A program made the position numbers and the translations under genes. Source: TMED23 sp964643045 (GTDB lineage Bacteria > Pseudomonadota > Alphaproteobacteria > Rhodospirillales > UBA2165). From it: DNA of 50,432 nt. Location: NCBI GenBank assembly GCA_964643045.1, contig CAZXSC010000008.1, forward strand, positions 1 to 50,432, written 5' to 3'. Below are positions 45,573-50,432 of the stretch, in pieces (the stretch's first letter is position 1; each line of letters starts with the position of its first letter). The notes beneath the pieces are model-generated. The model was not told where the DNA came from and did no database searches. It was given only the letters and a program-made list of their open reading frames with translations.

Positions 45573-46383
45573 CCACCCCGAGTTCGCTTCGTGCTAAAAC
45601 AATCTGCTTCTCATCCGGTATTCGGTTATGCCATTCAGAACGCCCTTCCATATAGGAGATGCCCTTACCTTTAACAGTATTTGCAATGATCGCCAGCGGC
45701 TTGCTATTGGTCCTACCGACATGATTAAATGCTTGGATCAATTCATTAAAGGAATGGCCATCGACCGAAATAGCCTCCCAACCAAAACTTTTCCATTTTG
45801 CCTCCAGATCACCAAGTTCAAGTAAATCCTCAGTCTCCCCTAAAATGCAAAGTTTGTTGCGATCAATAATTGCTATAAGATTATCAAGTTTGTGGTGAGC
45901 CGCAAACATCGCAGATTCCCAGACTGATCCTTCATAACACTCCCCGTCCCCCAAAACTACAAAAGTTCGATAGTTCTGTTTATTTTGATTAGCCGCCAAC
46001 GCAAAACCTGTCCCCATGCCTAAGCCATGGCCAAGAGATCCTGAAATACCTTCAATACCGGGTATTCGAAAATCTGCATACATTCCAAGCAATCCGCCGG
46101 GTTCTGTAAAATTTTTTAATTCTGATTTAGGATAGAATCCAAAGTCCGCCAGTATTGGATATTGTACCATCGCTGCATGGCCTTTACTGACAATAACTCG
46201 GTCACGGTCAGGCTGGTTTGGATTTTTTTCATAAATTTTGGCTATTCCTCCGTAATAAAGAGCTATCATAATCTCAGCACAAGAGTAACACGACGGGATA
46301 TGACCCTTTTTTTGGCGAATTACCATTTCGAATATTTCTCGCCTTAACCAGCGAGCCTTAGATTCTAGGTCATTTATGTTCAT
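45565..46383 (-). CDS. Transketolase N-terminal subunit
   Basis: 272 aa from ATG 46383, preceded by GTGGAAAG; a TTG at 46407 adds eight residues with no family support. The thiamine diphosphate motif starts at VLGDGECYEGS and ends at the Asn of IDRNKLCI. SKGHAAMVQYP and SGSLGHGLGMGTGFAL are family hallmarks. With 44610 it forms one transketolase in two chains. The radical SAM gene upstream ends 27 bp away, so the operon probably runs 47904 to 42848. Confidence 0.85.
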   Translation of the reverse strand: MNINDLESKARWLRREIFEMVIRQKKGHIPSCYSCAEIMIALYYGGIAKIYEKNPNQPDRDRVIVSKGHAAMVQYPILADFGFYPKSELKNFTEPGGLLGMYADFRIPGIEGISGSLGHGLGMGTGFALAANQNKQNYRTFVVLGDGECYEGSVWESAMFAAHHKLDNLIAIIDRNKLCILGETEDLLELGDLEAKWKSFGWEAISVDGHSFNELIQAFNHVGRTNSKPLAIIANTVKGKGISYMEGRSEWHNRIPDEKQIVLARSELGVGD

Positions 46384-46410
46384 ACGACTTTCCACTCTGT
46401 ACGCCAAATT

Positions 46411-47904
46411 TCAAACCGATCCCGTTTCTTCTAATAATTTTCGCTTTAATGGTATGGATGCCATTTTTTGGATATGGCCAACCACCCCTTGGCCGAACTT
46501 CTTTGCGACCATATCAAGATATGGTTTGTGGGCAAAATAAGCATCAAAAGCGTTATCGCGAAAAGATAGTATATCAGCCGCAGTGCAGTATTTGTTAGCC
46601 AGCGGTTTTGTATTATAGCCGTGCTGTGAAAAGTCCTTCCAGGCATCAGGCAATTCTATGCCCTCGCGAATGGCATCGTCATATAAAGGTGACCCAGGAT
46701 ATGCCATTGCTGAATAAAAATTAGCAAACTCACAGTTAAGTTCCAATGCCAAATCAAAAGTTTGCTGCATACGTTCAATGTTGTCATCCGGCAAACCGAA
46801 GATATAATTGCCGATAATGTATATACCGGCCTCCTGTATCCGGCGAACAACATCTTTAATCTCTTCATTACCGTAAATTTTATCGGCTCCATCACGAACA
46901 CAATCACTCGCACTCTCGATGCCAAGGCACAACCAGTTCACGCCAGCGGCTTTAAGCTTATCTAAGAACACGTCTTGAACGGAATCGACCCGTGCATAGG
47001 CCCAAATGTTAACTTCATAGTCGCGTTCAATCAATAAATCGCAGATTCCTAAAACATGGCTTTTATTAAGGACAAACATCTCATCAACAAATTTGATATT
47101 TTTTACACCATAATTTGTAACCAAATAGTCTATTTCTTTTATCACAGTTTCGGGTGACCACATTCGATACGAAGATTTTCCAAACGGAGAATTGATGCAA
47201 CAAAAATGACATTTGTAAGGGCAACCCAGGCTCGTATGAATAGCTGCGTAAGGCGAACGATCATGTATATGATCAAAGCTATGCCAATTATGTGAGCGAT
47301 ATTTCTCCATAGGCAATAAATCCCAGGCAATACCCGGGATCTCTCTATCAAGGTCCATTAACAAAGGTTCTCTGTTTGACGGACGAATAATCTCACCCGC
47401 ATTTCTTGACCAGAGACTTGGAATGTTACTGAAATCATTAATTCTTGCATTAATAGCTTCCAGTACTTTTAAAATTGTAACTGGTCCTTCTAGATCGCAG
47501 ACAAAATCAACCTTCTCCTCCTGCATAGTTAGTTCAGGAAGCGCGGACGGGTGGGTTCCCGTCATCAAGATTCTAGCGTCCGTTCCTGCTTCCCTGATTA
47601 ACCTGGCAATTTCTCCTGCAGCTGTCATATTTTGCGTAGATGCAGATGGTTGCAAACCGAAGCAAACAATCACAATTAAGGTGGGGGCATAATCCTCAGT
47701 GGCAACTCGCGCAGCTTCTTCCGCACTCGCCGACATGGCTGGTGCATCATAAATTGACGCGCTGTAGCCTTTCCTTCGGATATAGGTAGCAAAAAGTCCA
47801 GCAAATACCGGAGGCTCTATTGCTGGAAATTCATCGCTGAGCTCCTGATAGATTTGTTTTCTATCGCCGGGATTAATAAATAATACATCCACACCCTCGG
47901 CCAT
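46411..47904 (-). CDS. B12-binding-domain radical SAM protein
   Basis: 497 aa from ATG 47904, which has GAGGAG nine bases upstream; a longer frame to 47976 lacks a ribosome site. Residues 1-180 form a cobalamin-binding-like fold (DVLFINPGDR, LMTGTHPSALP) without the DxHxxG base-off histidine motif. The radical SAM domain carries CPYKCHFC (C-x3-C-x2-C), LKAAGVNWLCLGIESAS and GNYIFGLPDD. Such proteins catalyse methyl transfer or rearrangements of unactivated carbon; here the partner genes suggest a sugar substrate. Confidence 0.8.
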   Translation of the reverse strand: MAEGVDVLFINPGDRKQIYQELSDEFPAIEPPVFAGLFATYIRRKGYSASIYDAPAMSASAEEAARVATEDYAPTLIVIVCFGLQPSASTQNMTAAGEIARLIREAGTDARILMTGTHPSALPELTMQEEKVDFVCDLEGPVTILKVLEAINARINDFSNIPSLWSRNAGEIIRPSNREPLLMDLDREIPGIAWDLLPMEKYRSHNWHSFDHIHDRSPYAAIHTSLGCPYKCHFCCINSPFGKSSYRMWSPETVIKEIDYLVTNYGVKNIKFVDEMFVLNKSHVLGICDLLIERDYEVNIWAYARVDSVQDVFLDKLKAAGVNWLCLGIESASDCVRDGADKIYGNEEIKDVVRRIQEAGIYIIGNYIFGLPDDNIERMQQTFDLALELNCEFANFYSAMAYPGSPLYDDAIREGIELPDAWKDFSQHGYNTKPLANKYCTAADILSFRDNAFDAYFAHKPYLDMVAKKFGQGVVGHIQKMASIPLKRKLLEETGSV

Positions 47905-48223
47905 TAAGGTTTCTCCTCTATTATATTTTAACATCTTAGCCGAAAGGCTAATTATAAACGACTGAGTCTTAATCAAAAATGACTCAAATATTTTTTCATA
48001 GAAAACTACCTTGATTAATTATGTAAGACGTTGATTGATTTATTAGATTAATGTTGAGCAGTTATTGAAAAAGCCTACTTAACCTGAATAAAATATTCAC
48101 CCGCCTGACGCCTTGTATGGTATTGGATAAAAATTAAATAGATTCAGAACAATAATCACATTAAATGACTACGCAGTTATTAATCGATATTGGCTAGAAT
48201 TAAATATACCACCTTAATTTTCT
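47905..48223. other. Intergenic region with a short hairpin
   Basis: About 320 bp without a gene, upstream of the radical SAM gene and downstream of the HIBADH-type gene. TTAGCC-GAAA-GGCTAA at 47936-47951 is a perfect 6-bp stem that lies just ahead of the radical SAM start. TATAAT occurs on the minus strand at 47925-47920 but without a good -35. It lacks a following U-run, so it is not a convincing terminator. Confidence 0.35.
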
Positions 48224-49105
48224 TTATTCGGCGTCATCAAATAACCTCATTATCTCGCCTATATCTTCATCTCCCAAGCCCATGTCGGACAAATTCTGTA
48301 ATGCCTGGTGGACTAAACCAACCATAGGGACCTGGGCTCCATTTTCAAAAGCGATATCCCGGACAGCATCTAAATCTTTTAGCATTGTATTTGATGCACC
48401 AATCATTGGATTATTGTTTCGCGCGGCAAAACGGGGGGCCATAATTTGGAAAGGTTGCGAGTCAGCCCAGCCTCCTTTCAGAGCTCCCGCTAGTTTTGAA
48501 GCATCGACCACCCCCGATTTTTCAGCAAAGCTAATAGCCTCAGCAATAGCAGCTATATTACTAGCGACAATAATTTGATTGCATAGTTTGGTAACTTGCC
48601 CGGCACCATTATCTCCCATCCTCGTGAACCGCTGAGAAAGTATCGAGATGACCGGGCGTACACGTTCAATATCAATTTTATCACCTCCAGCCATTATCGC
48701 AAGAGTACCTGCCGCCGCTCCCTTCACTCCTCCCGAAACCGGAGCATCAATCCAACCCATACCTGTCTCAGATCTTAGCCTAGCTGCTAGTAACCGTGTC
48801 ACATCAGGGCGCATTGAAGAAAAATCGACCAAAAGCTTTTCTTTAGAGCCAACTCTAGCTAATCCACCTTCACCAAAAACGACGGCCTCAACCGCATCTG
48901 CATCAGTTAAACACATTAAAATAAATTCAACAGAAGAAGTTAATTCAATAATCGAATAGGACTCGATGGCTCCTCTTTCTAAAGATGGAATAATTTTTTC
49001 GCGTGTACGATTCCATACCGTAACTTTATGGCCAAAATCTAATAATCGGCCTACCATAGCGTCACCCATCAATCCTAAACCAATAAACCCCAAATTAGTC
49101 GTCAT
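48224..49105 (-). CDS. 3-hydroxyisobutyrate dehydrogenase / tartronate semialdehyde reductase family
   Basis: 293 aa NAD(P)-dependent beta-hydroxyacid dehydrogenase. GFIGLGLMGDAM is the coenzyme motif, APVSGGVKGAAAGTLAIMAGG the substrate-binding stretch, and GDNGAGQVTKLCNQ holds the catalytic Lys. It overlaps the dehydratase stop by ATGA, so the two are coupled. The exact member (GarR, MmsB or another) cannot be told apart by eye. The pair suggests breakdown of a sugar acid or a branched-chain acid step rather than glycan assembly. Confidence 0.8.
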   Translation of the reverse strand: MTTNLGFIGLGLMGDAMVGRLLDFGHKVTVWNRTREKIIPSLERGAIESYSIIELTSSVEFILMCLTDADAVEAVVFGEGGLARVGSKEKLLVDFSSMRPDVTRLLAARLRSETGMGWIDAPVSGGVKGAAAGTLAIMAGGDKIDIERVRPVISILSQRFTRMGDNGAGQVTKLCNQIIVASNIAAIAEAISFAEKSGVVDASKLAGALKGGWADSQPFQIMAPRFAARNNNPMIGASNTMLKDLDAVRDIAFENGAQVPMVGLVHQALQNLSDMGLGDEDIGEIMRLFDDAE

Positions 49106-50432
49106 AGTATATCTCCAGAATCAATAGGCTCTTCAACTTTCCAATTGACATTACCGGCATGGGTTACAGCTCCCAAATTTGCGGGACCTACAGTGGCTGC
49201 ATATTTCTGCTGAGCACCTGCGAGTAACTCCATATTTGGAGGCTCCCATTTCTTGCGTCGCTCTTTCAATTCTTTATTTGGTATTTTCACTTCTATAGTT
49301 CTTGCTACACCATCAATACGCACAATGTCCCCGGTCTGTATAAGCCCAATTGGCCCACCGACTGCTGCCTCAGGCGAGGCATAGCCGATGCACATTCCCC
49401 TTGTTGCTCCCGAAAATCGGCCGTCGGTCAGAAGCGCAACTTTTTCTCCCATGCCCTGACCGTAAATTATAGCCGTTACTCCAAGCATTTCTCTCATACC
49501 TGGTCCTCCTTTGGGGCCCTCATTGCGAATTACTATTACCATTCCTTCTTCATAGTCGCGTTTTTTTATCGCTTCCATACAGCTTTCTTCGTTTTCAAAT
49601 ACCAAGGCTGGCCCTTCATGTGTTAAAGACTTCAATCCAGCAACCTTGAGAAGAGCACCGTCAGGACATAAATTTCCTTTCAGCACGACAACCCCACCAG
49701 TCTCTGAGAATGCATTTTTTATCTGTACAAAAACACGACCATCCGGATCTAAAGCACCTGATACAGCCTCTTCTAACTTCATTCCGCTAAGAGTTAAACA
49801 ATTACCATTAAGGGCACCATTTTTTAGCAACTCTTTCAAAAGAACGGGGACACCGCCAATGTCAAAAACATCCTTTGCATGATAAAGCCCCCCTGGCCGC
49901 AGATTTGCTATTAAAGGTGTTCGGTCAAATACCTCTGCAACATCATCGAGTGAAAACTTGATCCCAGCTTCATGTGCTATCGCTGGTATATGAAGACCGG
50001 CATTTGTTGAACCTCCAGTCGCCGCGACAACAGCACTCGCGTTCTCGAGACTTTCACGAGTAATAAGATCGCGGGGGAGTGGACCATCTCCGTTCACAGT
50101 ACGCATGATTAGTTCACCAGCCATTTTGGCGACAGACAAACGATCTTTTGAAATTCCTGGTATCATTGACGATCCTAAGGGGGCCAAACCTAATACTTCA
50201 GAAACCATGCCCATCGTATTTGCTGTAAATTGGCCTGCACAGGCTCCAACGGTTGGTAGGCAAACACGCTCTAACTCATCAATGTCACTTTGCTGCATAT
50301 CGTCGATCATTACAGCGCCTACAGCTTCATAAGCATCTAAAACACTAACATCTCTGCCACGCCACCTTCCAGGTAATGCGCTGCCACCATAAATAAATAC
50401 GGACGGAACATTGCAACGGACCATTGCCATCA
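49102..50432 (-). CDS. ilvD: IlvD/Edd family dehydratase, 5' end beyond the window
   Basis: Open to the right edge, with at least 443 codons; full-length members are about 560-600 aa, so roughly the first 100 residues are missing. GACAGQFTANTM carries an iron-sulfur cysteine; ATGGSTNAGLHI, LTDGRFSGATRG and YASPEAAVGGPIGLIQ are classic IlvD/Edd segments. It dehydrates dihydroxy acids: either 2,3-dihydroxy-isovalerate for branched-chain amino acids or a sugar acid such as arabonate. Coupling to a HIBADH-type dehydrogenase fits sugar-acid use somewhat better, but I cannot decide. Confidence 0.8.
   Translation of the reverse strand, partial: MAMVRCNVPSVFIYGGSALPGRWRGRDVSVLDAYEAVGAVMIDDMQQSDIDELERVCLPTVGACAGQFTANTMGMVSEVLGLAPLGSSMIPGISKDRLSVAKMAGELIMRTVNGDGPLPRDLITRESLENASAVVAATGGSTNAGLHIPAIAHEAGIKFSLDDVAEVFDRTPLIANLRPGGLYHAKDVFDIGGVPVLLKELLKNGALNGNCLTLSGMKLEEAVSGALDPDGRVFVQIKNAFSETGGVVVLKGNLCPDGALLKVAGLKSLTHEGPALVFENEESCMEAIKKRDYEEGMVIVIRNEGPKGGPGMREMLGVTAIIYGQGMGEKVALLTDGRFSGATRGMCIGYASPEAAVGGPIGLIQTGDIVRIDGVARTIEVKIPNKELKERRKKWEPPNMELLAGAQQKYAATVGPANLGAVTHAGNVNWKVEEPIDSGDIL

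Noticed and set aside
47936..47951. Hairpin as a rho-independent terminator
   Set aside because: The stem is perfect but has no T-run on either strand, so termination is unlikely.
1..50432. Mobile elements, tRNA genes or CRISPR arrays
   Set aside because: I found no transposase or integrase frame, no cloverleaf-like segment and no regularly spaced repeats.

Overview
The window is a large surface-glycan (O-antigen, capsule or glycoprotein-glycan) biosynthesis island from an AT-rich Gram-negative bacterium, probably a proteobacterium. This is inferred from NeuB-, WbpB/WbpE-, WbuX/HisH/HisF- and HldE/HddC-type sugar genes and from Fur-box-like operators; the class cannot be fixed from the sequence alone. 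I see no rRNA, tRNA, transposase, integrase or CRISPR array.

Layout. 1-1501 is an iron-uptake edge: the 5' end of a leftward gene with a signal peptide and a rightward FbpC-type ATPase, separated by two exact copies of a Fur-box-like element. 1630-11167 holds sugar-nucleotide genes: two SDR enzymes, an alcohol dehydrogenase, two methyltransferases, a domain-swapped HldE-like enzyme, a UDP-glucuronate-epimerase-like SDR and a GT-B-like protein. 11340-12140 is a methyltransferase reading frame broken only by in-frame stops. 12253-19799 is a tight leftward operon (zinc-ribbon methyltransferase, DegT aminotransferase, GT-B-like protein, Gfo/Idh/MocA oxidoreductase, SpsF-type cytidylyltransferase, two WbuX-type amidotransferases). 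Divergent from it, 20119-23120 runs rightward: HisH-like, HisF-like, methyltransferase, formyltransferase. 23105-29469 runs leftward: sulfotransferase-like, GT2/cytidylyltransferase fusion, short NeuB, asparagine-synthase-like, and a PhyH-type gene cut by an amber codon.

30128-32299 is a WbpB/WbpE-like pair facing a second formyltransferase (32296-32976). 33223-42753 is a rightward block of GT-A-like, CgeB-like, TPR, unknown, second asparagine-synthase-like and zinc-ribbon methyltransferase genes. 42848-47904 is a leftward module: HddC-like nucleotidyltransferase, 2-hydroxyacid dehydrogenase, split transketolase and a radical SAM protein. 48224-50432 is an IlvD/Edd dehydratase (open at the right edge) plus a HIBADH-type dehydrogenase.

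Together the genes suggest an acidic, nitrogen-rich glycan: nonulosonate and diaminouronate type sugars carrying acetimidoyl, formyl, carboxamide, methyl and possibly sulfate groups. The most unusual parts are the SAF-less NeuB beside a glycosyltransferase-cytidylyltransferase fusion, the two WbuX paralogues with one altered PP-loop, the transketolase/radical SAM sugar module, and two accessory genes interrupted by in-frame stops with intact coding sense beyond them. Functional calls rest on motif recognition by eye, not on searches.
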